Shown here piece after piece: positions 43,587 through 53,238 of a DNA stretch of 64,000 nt. How positions within the stretch are numbered: position 1 is the stretch's first letter; each line of letters begins with the position of its first letter. This DNA is from Sulfurovum sp. (lineage in GTDB: Bacteria; Campylobacterota; Campylobacteria; Campylobacterales; Sulfurovaceae), in the NCBI GenBank assembly GCA_021166685.1, contig JAJPEU010000008.1:1-64000 (forward strand), read 5' to 3'. The position numbers and the translations under genes were made by a program. The notes under the pieces are model-generated. The model was given only the letters and a program-made list of their open reading frames with translations, did no database searches and was not told the origin of the DNA.

Positions 43587-46500
43587 TTATCTTTTATTTT
43601 GGTTAAGCGCTTCTCTTCTTACAAAGAAAAGGCCAAGCATAAGTGTTATCAGTATCATCAATCCTGCCGAAATATGGTTCAGTGCCGGAGAACTGTCACT
43701 TTTTACATCATAGCAGGTACAGTAGATCCCTGCATCAAGTGTGTTATCGATTTCTCCGGAATCTATTTCCACAAGTGATGTGTCGCCACTGCTGTCCACA
43801 TCAGAATCTGTTGCGTCATCACCCACATTTTGTTTGGTAAAAATATAATTTTCAGGCAGTCCCGAGAATTTTACGCTGTAGGTTCCGGGCTCTACATCAA
43901 ATCCGTAGCTGCCGTTTGCATCAGTGAGCATTGTTGCTACAACTGTACCGTTCGCATCTAAAAGGGTAACCGTAAGACCTTCTACCCCTTCTTCCTCGGC
44001 ATCCTGGATACCGTTGTAGTTGTCATCATACCATGCATAATTCCCGATATGCGCCGTTTGCGGGAGTTGAGAAATCACAATAGTCGCTTCAGCATAGTTG
44101 TTGGTAAGATTTGTATCATGTTGATCCAAAGCTGTAAGTCCGACCCTGTTGGTATAGGTTTCGCCGGCCGTCCCCGCATTAATGGTTGCAGTTACATAGA
44201 GCGTAGCCGTTTCATTTACATCAAGATTTCCAACGACCCAAGTTTCATCATTGCTCATAGTTCCTGTTTGAGGGTCAAACAGCAAGTCGCTTGCGATAGC
44301 ATCGATCAAGTAGGTATCTTCTGAAATTTCAACACCTGTCGCACCAATTGGACCATGATTGGTTACCGTGATGGTGTACTTAATCGTTTCACCCTCAGTC
44401 GGTGTTGTGTTGTTGACATCTTTGGTGACAGAGAGATCAAGATCATCAAGGACTGTAATATTTTCATCGTCGCATGTCTCGGTACCTTCTATGCAGGCGG
44501 TATTGGTGATCGTATCTCCGGCAGCACCGGTCTCTATCGTCACATTGATTTCTACTGTTGCAGAATCGCCAGGCTCCAAAATACCGCTATAGGTACAAGA
44601 TAGCGGATCTCCATTGCAAGTCCAATCTGTTCCATTGTAATCATTGTATGCAACACCATCAGGCAACTCATCGGTTATGTTGATATCGGTTGCATTGCCG
44701 TCTCCTGTATTGGTGAGGGTGATGGCATAAATAACACTATCGCCTTCAGCAGGGAAAGGAGTGCTGGCCACTTTTTCTATCTCGAGGATCGCTTGGCGTA
44801 CAGTAAGGTTGACATCGTCACACACCGGGGTACTGTTTTGATCGCTCACTGCGCATGCTTCGTTTGAGATCGTATTTCCTCCCTGATCTGCGCTGATGGT
44901 TGCCGTGATATTGAGTTCGGCTTCGGCACCGCCGGCAAGTGTAGGGATCGACCATATATGAGTTATCGGATCATAGTTTCCTGTCGTTGCAGAAGAGCTT
45001 ACATAAACAGTACCGCTTGGCAACATATCTGTTACATTGATATCGGTTGCCGTATCTGTTCCATTGTTGGCAATGCTGATCGTATAGACGATCGTATCTC
45101 CTTCGCTTGGCCTTGCATCGCTGACTGTTTTATGGATCCATATTCCGGCATCCGGGCTTCGAGGGATGATAGCTGCTTCGTCGCACTCATTGAGCGTCAT
45201 ATTGTCATCCGAGTTTACACACGCATTGTTTGCAAGTGTATCTCCCACTAGATTTGGATCATTTTCCACAAAAGCGAAAACGTCAAAACTGCTGCTTGTG
45301 CCGCTTGCAAATAAACTTTCATAGGTGCAGCTTAGTGTTCTTGACGTTGCATTGTATTCACAGTCCCAATCTTCTCCGCTAAAGCCTTCATACGCCACAC
45401 CTTCGGGAAGGGTATCATTGACGACGACTCCGGACGTACTGTCGCCATTGTTTGTGACAGTCACCGTATAGGCGATCTCGCTTCCGATAGAAGGAGTGGC
45501 GCTGTCTACGGTTTTGTTAATATCGAGATCGATAGTCGGCGCACCCATGAGCGGGCAGTTGCCCATATTGTCATCGATCTGATTCGGAGGGTTATTGTCG
45601 TTTACTTCAGCGTTCATAGTACTGACATGGTAAGTAATCCGTTGAAACGGAGACATACCGACCGTACTCCATTTGACTCTCCACTCCATTTGAGCACCGT
45701 CTGCACTGCCTTTTCCGATAAGATCAGGTGATGTCCTACAGTTTGTCAATCCTCCGGCTATCGTATAGCCGTCCGCACTGCCTACCCATGATTCAGGAAC
45801 AGTTGTTCCTCCGGGATAAAGAAGCGGAGTTCCGATATCCGAGTCTTGCCATACCATCGGATCACCTGCCGCATCAGCAGGCACATAATCGCAAATTTCC
45901 ATTGTTACCGTCCCTGTATTGCCTTGCCATCCTGCAACAAGAGCAATGTCTCTGCTTTCCATCAAACCATCGGCATCCCCGTCTTTATAGAAAAGAAAGG
46001 TTTGTGTATTGCTGGTTGAACCTACGCGCTGGGTGTAGCCGTAGACATAACCGTCCGGATCATTTTCCCCTGTCCAGCTAAACCGTACAATGTTTCTTCC
46101 TGTAGATTGAATTTCACCGGTTTGCGTTTTGTTGATGTCGTAATCTGCTTGACATCCGGAGTCGCAGCTTCCGTTGTCAGCATCGGGAAGTATGCTGGCC
46201 CAATCGCTCATATCTCCGTCTATGGAGATCGCACTGATGGTCATATTGCCGTCCCTGCTGTCGCAATCACATGCAGGATCGGGCACCAATCCAAACGATT
46301 TAGGTTCGATGATATCATCGGGATCCTCTATCACGATATTTTCATAGCTTCCGGTTGCCGGTATTCCAAATTTCATATTCGCCGGCGGTGTCGGTTCGGC
46401 ATCATTCAAGTCTGTGTTGTTGTCAACAAACAGGGTAAATGTTCCTGTGTATTTTTTTAAATCAAATGAAAATTCTCCCGACGGATGTGCCGGTTGGGTT

Positions 46501-46682
46501 ACTTCTATTTTGCCAGAAGAGTATAGCAGTTTAACCCAAACCGCTTCCGTGGTACAGATTTCTCCGCTGTCTTGACTGCCGTTTTCATTTAGATCGCAAT
46601 AGACATTTCCTGAAACAGTTGCTGCGGCAAGATCAGTAAGTAATAATATACTTGCAACAGCTAATGATTTTATCAGTCTCAT
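43587..46682 (-). CDS. Large DUF11-repeat surface protein with C-terminal membrane anchor
   Basis: 1031 residues. Signal peptide (about 1-21), an SdrD-B-like start (VSGNVYCDLNENGSQDSGE), and a region of about 300 residues with DGDMSDWASILPDADNGSC, which recalls beta-sandwich carbohydrate- or substrate-binding modules. Four DUF11 (conserved repeat) domains follow, each opening like INKTVDSATPSIGSEIAYTVTVTNNGD, at about 395, 515, 640 and 750. Then an SdrD-B domain (HIGNYAWYDDNYNGIQDAEEEG), and finally a hydrophobic helix with a basic tail (AGLMILITLMLGLFFVRREA). That tail looks like an exosortase or rhombosortase-type sorting signal or a simple inner-membrane anchor. The strand is Asp/Asn/Thr-rich and Lys-poor, typical of secreted adhesins. 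Confidence 0.85.
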   Translation of the reverse strand: MRLIKSLAVASILLLTDLAAATVSGNVYCDLNENGSQDSGEICTTEAVWVKLLYSSGKIEVTQPAHPSGEFSFDLKKYTGTFTLFVDNNTDLNDAEPTPPANMKFGIPATGSYENIVIEDPDDIIEPKSFGLVPDPACDCDSRDGNMTISAISIDGDMSDWASILPDADNGSCDSGCQADYDINKTQTGEIQSTGRNIVRFSWTGENDPDGYVYGYTQRVGSTSNTQTFLFYKDGDADGLMESRDIALVAGWQGNTGTVTMEICDYVPADAAGDPMVWQDSDIGTPLLYPGGTTVPESWVGSADGYTIAGGLTNCRTSPDLIGKGSADGAQMEWRVKWSTVGMSPFQRITYHVSTMNAEVNDNNPPNQIDDNMGNCPLMGAPTIDLDINKTVDSATPSIGSEIAYTVTVTNNGDSTSGVVVNDTLPEGVAYEGFSGEDWDCEYNATSRTLSCTYESLFASGTSSSFDVFAFVENDPNLVGDTLANNACVNSDDNMTLNECDEAAIIPRSPDAGIWIHKTVSDARPSEGDTIVYTISIANNGTDTATDINVTDMLPSGTVYVSSSATTGNYDPITHIWSIPTLAGGAEAELNITATISADQGGNTISNEACAVSDQNSTPVCDDVNLTVRQAILEIEKVASTPFPAEGDSVIYAITLTNTGDGNATDINITDELPDGVAYNDYNGTDWTCNGDPLSCTYSGILEPGDSATVEINVTIETGAAGDTITNTACIEGTETCDDENITVLDDLDLSVTKDVNNTTPTEGETIKYTITVTNHGPIGATGVEISEDTYLIDAIASDLLFDPQTGTMSNDETWVVGNLDVNETATLYVTATINAGTAGETYTNRVGLTALDQHDTNLTNNYAEATIVISQLPQTAHIGNYAWYDDNYNGIQDAEEEGVEGLTVTLLDANGTVVATMLTDANGSYGFDVEPGTYSVKFSGLPENYIFTKQNVGDDATDSDVDSSGDTSLVEIDSGEIDNTLDAGIYCTCYDVKSDSSPALNHISAGLMILITLMLGLFFVRREALNQNKR

Positions 46683-47011
46683 TTTATCTCCTTTGAATTA
46701 ATATGTTTTGAATGTCTGAGTATTTTTTAAAACAGCTCATACATTAATTTAAGATGCATTTTAAAGGGAATTTTCGGAAATAAAATTTCTAAATCTTTTC
46801 CTCTCTCTGCTTGCATTCCACCATCATAAACATTTTTAAATTATAACACAAAGATGTCTCATGCCTCTACAAAATGATAAAGTATCGCAAAAATGGTTGT
46901 AATTTTTGAAATAGTAATAAATATCTATCATTTTTTTTGATGAAAAGTTTTAATATACAGTAAAAAATAAATTAGCTAACTAAGCTTTTAGAGTATTTGG
47001 CCGGCCGCCAT
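46683..47011. other. Intergenic region upstream of the surface-protein gene
   Basis: 329 AT-rich bases without a supported gene. A minus-strand TATAAT (plus 46840-46845) would give a leader of about 150 bases for the surface-protein gene. AAAGGAGAT is its ribosome binding site. A weak ATCA-A7-TGAT hairpin at about 46935 could end murD transcription. Confidence 0.4.
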
Positions 47012-48313
47012 CTATGACAGCGCTTTCACCAGCTGCATAAACGTCTCACCCCTGTGTTTGTAGGAGGTGAACTGATCGAGACTCGCTGCGGCAGGAGAGA
47101 GCAGGGCGGTGCTTTTGGAGGTGTGAACTTTGTCGATCGCTTCAACGGCCTTATCGATCGTCTGTGTGTTAACCGCTTTGATGCCGTAGGTTTTGGCAAG
47201 AGCGAGAAGTTTTTCTTGGTTGGCTCCTATGATGTAGAGTGTGACATCAAGCTCTCTCATACTCTCAAAAAGCGGTGAAAGGTCTACTCCTTTGTCATCG
47301 CCGCCCAAGATTAGGTGGATAGGTTTATCCGCATAGCCTTTGAGCGCCTGGATCGTTGCATCAAGATTGGTGGCTTTAGAATCGTTGACCCAGAGCCTTC
47401 CGCGGACGTCTTTGAACTCTTCTTGCCTGTGTGCATCCAGCACAAAGGCATTGATGCATTCGTAATCTATCTCGTCAAAGAGTACTTTGGTGACTGCCAG
47501 CGCAAGCAGGGCATCTTGCAAAAAAGCGGCCTTGAAACGGATTTTTGTGCTGTCGATTTTAAAATACTCGGCCAGAAAGGCATTGGAGTCATACTCCACT
47601 ACATAGGCTTTGGTCTGGGGCAGATGCAGTCCCTTGGGGACCAAAGCCAGCTCGCCCTCTTTCATCGTCAAAAGCGGTTTGAGTTTGTCTGCTTCATACT
47701 GCTGCGGGGTGCCGTGCCAGTCTAGATGGTCAGGTGTGATGGGAAGTAAAAGGTAGATGTCGGGCGATGCGCTATGGGTGTGATGGAGCGTAAAAGAGCT
47801 GGTTTCAAGCACCCAGATCGGCGCATCGGGGCTGAGCGCCGCCAAAGGCGTGCCGATGTTGCCTCCGCTTACGGCACCCCTGTTTTTCAAGAGATGGGTG
47901 AGCATTTGTGTGGTGGTGGTTTTGCCGTTGGTACCGCTGATCCAGATGGTGAAAGGCTTGGATAGTGAGGAGCGGGGAGTGAGGAGTGAGGAGTTTCGGT
48001 ATGTATCGCTTTGCGATACTTCTGTTTTTGGCTGCTCGCTGCTCGCCGCTAATTGCTCATTGCCAAGAAAGTAGTCATACTCGCTCAGCAGGTGCTTTGC
48101 CTTTTGGATGAGCGGATGGGAAGGTTTGAGGCTGGGAGTGGTCACTTCAAGGCTGCTTGCCTGGGGATCAAAAAGGTATGAAGGGAAGAGGCGGTTGCCC
48201 TCTTCGTCCGTGTAAGGCTCTTTGACGTTGTCGTCAAAAAAGGTGCATCCTCCGCCTAACGCATGGGCGATCGCTTTGGTGGTCAGTCCGTATCCAAAAA
48301 GTGTCGGTTTCAT
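47012..48313 (-). CDS. murD: UDP-N-acetylmuramoylalanine-D-glutamate ligase with repeat-encoded insert
   Basis: 433 residues, about 30 longer than I expect for this phylum. P-loop WISGTNGKTTTTQML at about 121-135, SSFTLHHTHSASPDIYLLLPITPDHLDWHG, DSKATNLDATIQAL and ILGGDDKGVDL are MurD signatures. It adds D-Glu to UDP-MurNAc-L-Ala. Residues of about 84-117 (from NEQLAASSEQ to SSLS) are encoded by the 102-base repeat element at 47964-48065, just before the P-loop at the domain 1/2 linker, in frame. Followed upstream by mraY, the usual cell-wall gene pairing. Confidence 0.93.
   Translation of the reverse strand: MKPTLFGYGLTTKAIAHALGGGCTFFDDNVKEPYTDEEGNRLFPSYLFDPQASSLEVTTPSLKPSHPLIQKAKHLLSEYDYFLGNEQLAASSEQPKTEVSQSDTYRNSSLLTPRSSLSKPFTIWISGTNGKTTTTQMLTHLLKNRGAVSGGNIGTPLAALSPDAPIWVLETSSFTLHHTHSASPDIYLLLPITPDHLDWHGTPQQYEADKLKPLLTMKEGELALVPKGLHLPQTKAYVVEYDSNAFLAEYFKIDSTKIRFKAAFLQDALLALAVTKVLFDEIDYECINAFVLDAHRQEEFKDVRGRLWVNDSKATNLDATIQALKGYADKPIHLILGGDDKGVDLSPLFESMRELDVTLYIIGANQEKLLALAKTYGIKAVNTQTIDKAVEAIDKVHTSKSTALLSPAAASLDQFTSYKHRGETFMQLVKALS
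47964..48065. repeat. In-frame heptamer-repeat/hairpin element inside murD
   Basis: Three parts. 47964-47991: four 7-nt units (AGTGAGG, AGCGGGG, AGTGAGG, AGTGAGG), the same unit seen at 37826-37832. 48003-48019: a perfect hairpin GTATCGC-TTT-GCGATAC. 48031-48065: five units of a second heptamer type (GCTGCTC twice, then GCCGCTA, ATTGCTC, ATTGCCA). Total 102 bases, or 34 codons, without a stop in the murD frame. Confidence 0.8.
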
Positions 48314-48327
48314 GAAAAACTCCGTTT

Positions 48328-49386
48328 TTATCTGAACTTAAACGAGATGAGTGCCAGCAGGTTGGCAAGAAAAGAGATCATCCAAAAACGGACGATGATT
48401 TTATTTTCGGCCCATTTTTTGAGTTCAAAATGGTGGTGGATAGGCGCCATCAAAAAGATACGCTCTTTGCGAAGCTTGTAGCTTCCCACCTGCAAAATCA
48501 CAGAGACTGTCTCTATGACAAAGATAAATCCTATAAGCAAAAGAAGTATTTCGCTTTTTCCAAGTATCGCAAGATAAGCCAAAAAACCGCCGATAGCCAA
48601 GCTGCCTGTATCTCCCATGAACACTTCGGCAGGATAGCAGTTGTACCAAAGAAATCCAAGCAATCCTCCGGCCAGTGCCGCAGCCATGATGGTCATCTCT
48701 CCGACTCCTTTGATGTTGGGCACCAGCAGATAGCCGCTAAAGATCGCATGTCCGGTAATGTAAAGGATCGCTCCCAATGAAACCAATGCAATGACAGAGG
48801 GAACGGTGGCCAATCCGTCAAGCCCGTCGGTGAGGTTGACGGCGTTGGTTGTGGCCAAAAAAACAAGTACCCAAAACAAAATCATAAAATAACCGATATC
48901 AAAAAGCGGTGTTTTTAAAAACGGCACATAAAACTCTGTCGGAAATCCTGCATACAAAAGTAAAACTGAAACCAAAACAGCAATAAGGATCAAAAGGGCC
49001 ATTTTGCCTTTGGGTGTGAGCCCTTCGAGATTATTGCCCGAGAGTATTTTGCCGATATCGTCTTTAAAGCCGACGAGTCCGAAACCAAAAAGCGTCGCAA
49101 TCCCGCCCCAGACGTAAAGACTGGAAAGTTTGGCTGAAAGCAAAGTGGCGATGAGAGTCGCAATGATAAAAACAGCACCCCCCATGGTAGGGGTATGTTT
49201 TTTGCCTTCATGGGCGGGGACGTATTTGCTGATGGGCTGATTGGCTTTTTTGGAGGCAGCCCACGCAAGATAGCGAGGAATGGCAAAAATCGTAAACACA
49301 AAGGCGAAAAAAAATGCAAAACCTGCGCGTACGGAGATATATCCGAAAAGATTGATAGTTAAAAGTTGTGAAAGTTCAAACAGCAT
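48328..49386 (-). CDS. mraY: Phospho-N-acetylmuramoyl-pentapeptide-transferase
   Basis: 352 residues, ten membrane helices. Signatures: [21 protein letters not shown] with catalytic Asp pair, [37 protein letters not shown] and [17 protein letters not shown]. It transfers phospho-MurNAc-pentapeptide to undecaprenyl phosphate, giving lipid I. It is upstream of murD with 14 bases between and is divergent from gpmI. Confidence 0.96.
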   Translation of the reverse strand: MLFELSQLLTINLFGYISVRAGFAFFFAFVFTIFAIPRYLAWAASKKANQPISKYVPAHEGKKHTPTMGGAVFIIATLIATLLSAKLSSLYVWGGIATLFGFGLVGFKDDIGKILSGNNLEGLTPKGKMALLILIAVLVSVLLLYAGFPTEFYVPFLKTPLFDIGYFMILFWVLVFLATTNAVNLTDGLDGLATVPSVIALVSLGAILYITGHAIFSGYLLVPNIKGVGEMTIMAAALAGGLLGFLWYNCYPAEVFMGDTGSLAIGGFLAYLAILGKSEILLLLIGFIFVIETVSVILQVGSYKLRKERIFLMAPIHHHFELKKWAENKIIVRFWMISFLANLLALISFKFR

Positions 49387-49546
49387 CGCATTTCTTTCGT
49401 TAAAGATTTAGGAAAGGTTATTTTACTATTATTTCAATAAATTTTGAGTATTCGAGCTTATATCTTATGCATCATTTAAGCAGACAGGGCAGATTGGTGC
49501 CGCAGCGAAAAAGTTTAATTAAAACAAGGAATACAAAAGGATGAAC

Positions 49547-51028
49547 ATGCAGGGACAAAAAACAGTTTTGATCATCACAGACGGCATAGGATGGAAGCCG
49601 CAGAGTGCGTGCAACGCGTTTGCAGATGCGGTAAAACCGACGTATGATATGCTTTTTGAAACAGCGCCTAGAGCGCTGATCTCTACGCATGGACTGAGCG
49701 TAGGGTTGCCGGTGGGGCAGATGGGAAACTCTGAGGTCGGACACATGACGATAGGCGCAGGAAGGATACTTTATCAAGATCTGGTCAAAATCTCTTTGGC
49801 ATTAGACGATGGGAGCATAGAGCAAAATAAAGCTCTCAATGAAACGCTGGCAAAAAGCGGAAGGGTTCACCTTGTAGGGCTTTTAAGCGACGGAGGGGTG
49901 CATTCTCATATAGAACATACGATAGGGCTGGCAAAGCTGGCTAAAGCGAAAGGAAAAAAAGTCTTTTTGCATTTGATCACTGACGGCAGAGACGTAAGTC
50001 CTGTTTCTGCAGCCATATATATAAGGCAGATAGAAGCCATTTGCGACGAGGATATCTCTATAGCTACAGTGGGCGGGCGTTTTTTTGCAATGGACAGGGA
50101 TAACCGCTGGGAGAGGGTAGAAAAAGGATACAGGGCTATCGCCGAAGCCTTGCCAAAAAGTTCTTTGTCTCCCCAAATGTATGTAGATGCAAGCTATGCC
50201 AAAAAAGAGACCGATGAATTTATAGAACCTGCGGCATTTGCGGGATATGAGGGGATGCAGGAAGGCGACAGCGTTATTTTTACTAATTTTCGCTCAGACA
50301 GAGCAAGAGAGATTGTTACGGCTTTGGGAGAAAAAGCATTTGACAAATTTCCAACAGAGCATATCCCTCTCCATATTGCGACGATGACACAGTACGATGC
50401 TGCTTTTGCTTACCCGATACTTTTTCCTAAAGAGTCTCCGAAGAATACGTTAGCCGAAGTGATAAGCCGTGCAGGGTTAACACAGCTTCATGTTGCGGAA
50501 ACCGAAAAATATGCCCATGTTACTTTTTTTATGAACGGCGGAATAGAAACACCCATGATAGGAGAGAGCAGGGTGCTTATCCCCAGCCCGGATGTAAAAA
50601 CCTATGATATGCAGCCTCAAATGTCTGCGCCGGAAGTGGGTGATGCTGTTGTTACGGCAATGAAAGAAGGATACGATCTGATCATTGTTAATTTTGCCAA
50701 CGGCGATATGGTCGGCCATACAGGCAATTATGAAGCAGCTCGGCAAGCCGTGCATGCGGTAGATACCCAACTTGGCAAGATCATAGCAAAAGCCAAAAAA
50801 GAGGGATATGCCGTTGTTTTAACCAGCGATCATGGAAATTGCGAAGAGATGTGCGACAAAGAAGGGCATGTCCTGACCAATCATACCGTAGGCGAAGTGT
50901 GGTGTTTTGTTCTGGCTAACGGTATAGGGAAGGTCAAAGAAGGATGCGGCCTGAACAATATAGCTCCCACGGTGCTTAAAATTATGGGGCTTGAGATACC
51001 CCAAGAGATGGATAAACCGTTAATTTGA
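49547..51028 (+). CDS. gpmI: Phosphoglycerate mutase, 2,3-bisphosphoglycerate-independent
   Basis: 493 residues from the second ATG (49547), which has AAGGA at proper spacing; the first, at 49541, abuts that site. Metal and catalytic residues: IITDGIG, the nucleophile Ser in [64 protein letters not shown] and [10 protein letters not shown]. It interconverts 3- and 2-phosphoglycerate and links to gap/pgk at 30 kb in central carbon metabolism. Confidence 0.95.
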   Translation: MQGQKTVLIITDGIGWKPQSACNAFADAVKPTYDMLFETAPRALISTHGLSVGLPVGQMGNSEVGHMTIGAGRILYQDLVKISLALDDGSIEQNKALNETLAKSGRVHLVGLLSDGGVHSHIEHTIGLAKLAKAKGKKVFLHLITDGRDVSPVSAAIYIRQIEAICDEDISIATVGGRFFAMDRDNRWERVEKGYRAIAEALPKSSLSPQMYVDASYAKKETDEFIEPAAFAGYEGMQEGDSVIFTNFRSDRAREIVTALGEKAFDKFPTEHIPLHIATMTQYDAAFAYPILFPKESPKNTLAEVISRAGLTQLHVAETEKYAHVTFFMNGGIETPMIGESRVLIPSPDVKTYDMQPQMSAPEVGDAVVTAMKEGYDLIIVNFANGDMVGHTGNYEAARQAVHAVDTQLGKIIAKAKKEGYAVVLTSDHGNCEEMCDKEGHVLTNHTVGEVWCFVLANGIGKVKEGCGLNNIAPTVLKIMGLEIPQEMDKPLI

Positions 51029-51166
51029 TACATTGACTAAATTTTTATTTCATAGTACTATAAAAAATCAATAACTGCATTTTTTCTTTTGCAGAGAGAA
51101 ACAAGAATAAAGCGGACAATCGCAATAAAGTATTTGTATGGGATGAATACAAAAGGAGAAAAGGGA

Positions 51167-51508
51167 ATGGAAAGAAAGATAAAAGAATCCGTAGGAACAT
51201 TGCTGGCACATATTATCAAAATAGACCATAGAGAGATCGAAAAAATGGCACCGCTTTTTTGCGAAATCATGGGGCAGGATTTTCAGTGCAGCCCTGAAGA
51301 AGCCGAAGCATTTCTTCGCAGGATAGTCAACGAACCATACGATCTGGATACACACATAAAGACCATCAATCAAGCACTCTGCGAAGATAAACTTTCAAAG
51401 TTTCATCTTTTAGAACAGCTCAATCATGTTATCTATTCAGACAAGATCACCCCCCAGGATTATGAAATTTTTGAAGATATCAAAAATAGACTTTTTGCGT
51501 GCAATTAA
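51167..51508 (+). CDS. TerB-like helical protein
   Basis: 113 residues from the ATG at 51167 (MERKIKESV) with AAGGAGAAAAGGGA before it. All helical: LLAHIIKIDHREIEKMAPLF, SPEEAEAFLRRIV, LLEQLNHVIYSDKITPQDYEIFEDIKNRLF. The pattern of an acidic helical repeat with a conserved central D/E-x-I/L resembles TerB/DjlA-N domains, which are thought to bind metal or membranes. The role is not known. It lies between gpmI and fabG. Confidence 0.65.
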   Translation: MERKIKESVGTLLAHIIKIDHREIEKMAPLFCEIMGQDFQCSPEEAEAFLRRIVNEPYDLDTHIKTINQALCEDKLSKFHLLEQLNHVIYSDKITPQDYEIFEDIKNRLFACN

Positions 51509-51569
51509 TCTAAACACGTACATGTTACAATGGCATGCATATAAAGTAAAAATAAAAAAAAGGGTAAAA

Positions 51570-52313
51570 ATGAAATTTTCAGGATCAAATGTATTGATAA
51601 CAGGTGCCAGCAGAGGCATTGGCGCACAAGTCGCTCAAACGCTTGCGCAAATGGGACTTAAAGTATGGATTAACTATCGAAGCGGTGAATCTCAGGCAAA
51701 TACTGTTAAATCCCAAATAGAAGCCCAAGGCGGCAAAGCAGAAGTTATCGGATTTGATGTGAGCGACGAAGAAGGTTTTGTGAATGCCGTAAAGTATATC
51801 GTAGAAACAGACGGGGAACTTTCATACCTTGTCAATAACGCAGGAATTACGAACGATAAGCTTGCCATGCGCATGAAAACAGAAGAGTTTATGTCTGTGA
51901 TCGAAGCAAACCTCAAATCCACTTTTATCGGATGCCGTGAAGCACTTAAAGTGATGGGAAAAAAACGTTTTGGATCGGTAGTCAATATCGCTTCGATTGT
52001 CGGTGAGACGGGAAACGCAGGACAGACAAATTACGCAGCCAGCAAAGGCGGAACGATCGCGATGACCAAAAGTTTTGCCATCGAAGCAGCCCCTAGAAAT
52101 ATCAGATACAATACCATCACTCCGGGGTTTATTGCCACAGAGATGACGGATGTCCTTAAGGACGAAGTCAAAGAAACATTTACTGCCAAGATTCCTTTGG
52201 GAAGATTTGGTGAGCCTAAAGAGGTTGCCGAGGCTGTAGCTTTTTTGCTTTCTGACCATGCTTCTTATATCACGGGAGAAACGTTAAAGGTAAACGGGGG
52301 AATGCACATGTAG
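51570..52313 (+). CDS. fabG: 3-oxoacyl-[acyl-carrier-protein] reductase
   Basis: 247 residues from the ATG at 51570, with AAAAGGGT before it. SDR signatures: ITGASRGIGAQVAQ for NADP, NNAGIT, catalytic Ser in SVVNIASIVG, Tyr-x3-Lys in NYAASKGGTIAMTK, and a C-terminal ITGETLKVNGGMHM. It is the first reduction of the fatty acid cycle; acpP, fabF and accA lie 8 kb away. Confidence 0.95.
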   Translation: MKFSGSNVLITGASRGIGAQVAQTLAQMGLKVWINYRSGESQANTVKSQIEAQGGKAEVIGFDVSDEEGFVNAVKYIVETDGELSYLVNNAGITNDKLAMRMKTEEFMSVIEANLKSTFIGCREALKVMGKKRFGSVVNIASIVGETGNAGQTNYAASKGGTIAMTKSFAIEAAPRNIRYNTITPGFIATEMTDVLKDEVKETFTAKIPLGRFGEPKEVAEAVAFLLSDHASYITGETLKVNGGMHM

Positions 52314-52317
52314 ATCT

Positions 52318-52353
52318 CCTGTGTCTGCATACTAATTTATCTGCAGGCACAGG
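52318..52353. terminator. Terminator between fabG and the convergent export-protein gene
   Basis: CCTGTGTCTGCA and TGCAGGCACAGG pair over 12 bp with one mismatch and a 12-nt loop, between two converging stops. No T run, so it may be factor-assisted or simply a transcript end structure. Confidence 0.55.
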
Positions 52354-52360
52354 AAACTCT

Positions 52361-53017
52361 CTAAGATAAAAATCTTCTTTTTATAAAGTACCATACCAAA
52401 GAGATGATGGCCGCGACAGAAAGTATTGTTATCAGCGTATCGCTATAGACGATGAGTGTCGCCTCAAAATTTTTAATCAGATAGGTCCACAATACAATAG
52501 CAATAAAAGTACTAAAAATAACAACAAGAATGGTGGTTGAGTGTCTTAGCCCCATCAGATAACCTACAAAACTTCCCACAACAGGACCGGTCATTGTCAA
52601 AGGGAAAAGCACAAACAGCACAAGCCCGATAATACCGTATTTTTTAATGAGAGGCTGGTACTTTTGGGCGCTTTCTTGAGAACGCTGCAAAAAATCCTTA
52701 AGAGGTGCATAAGAAACCACATGGAGACTTTCCCAGCTCATTACAAAAAGAGGATAAAAGATTAAAACCATAATCGTTTCAATAAAAAGATTAAAAATGA
52801 TAAGCCAGAAGGTATTCATCTGAAAGGCAATCCCTATAGAGAGTCCGCTCATCCTTCCAAAAAGGATGTTGGATGCGGTCATACTCAGAAGTATATTGAA
52901 ATCTTTAGGATTGACGACGGCATAGAATGCCAAAAGCATTAAAAGCGCTACAAGAAATAAAAGCCCTACAGCCAAAATGCGGCCTTCGCTTTGTTTTGAA
53001 AATATATGTTGCAGCAT
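52361..53017 (-). CDS. Small multidrug-export family membrane protein (COG2426-like)
   Basis: 218 residues with about six hydrophobic helices. The FVLFPLTMTGPVVGSFVGYLMGLRHSTTILVV segment, with its Pro/Gly-rich re-entrant region, is typical of the Sm_multidrug_ex family, whose transport role is weakly supported. The C-terminus is basic (FIKRRFLS). No partner gene is adjacent on the same strand. Confidence 0.7.
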   Translation of the reverse strand: MLQHIFSKQSEGRILAVGLLFLVALLMLLAFYAVVNPKDFNILLSMTASNILFGRMSGLSIGIAFQMNTFWLIIFNLFIETIMVLIFYPLFVMSWESLHVVSYAPLKDFLQRSQESAQKYQPLIKKYGIIGLVLFVLFPLTMTGPVVGSFVGYLMGLRHSTTILVVIFSTFIAIVLWTYLIKNFEATLIVYSDTLITILSVAAIISLVWYFIKRRFLS

Positions 53018-53202
53018 ACAGAAGCTCCCGAATTGATTCTTTTATTTTTGTCTGATTATAACTAAATCATTTGAGGTTTTATCTCATTTCTCTCCTGTGT
53101 GTCGGTACCTTCTTGGTTTGCGCGGCATTGATGGCGCACTCTCCTCTTTGGAGCGGGCAATATGTTTTAAATACAGTAAAAGAACCGATAATGAATTTTA
53201 GG

Positions 53203-53208
53203 TATAAT
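53203..53208 (+). promoter_or_regulatory. -10 box of the first two-component gene pair
   Basis: Consensus TATAAT 31 bases before the ATG at 53239, with AAGGATAAGG as ribosome binding site. Confidence 0.55.
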
Positions 53209-53238
53209 GGTTTTTTATGTTTTTTGAAAAGGATAAGG

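Noticed and set aside
44049-46460. Several plus-strand open frames opposite the large surface protein gene
   Set aside because: They are shadows of a repetitive, stop-poor coding strand; the minus frame has signal peptide, domains and ribosome binding site.
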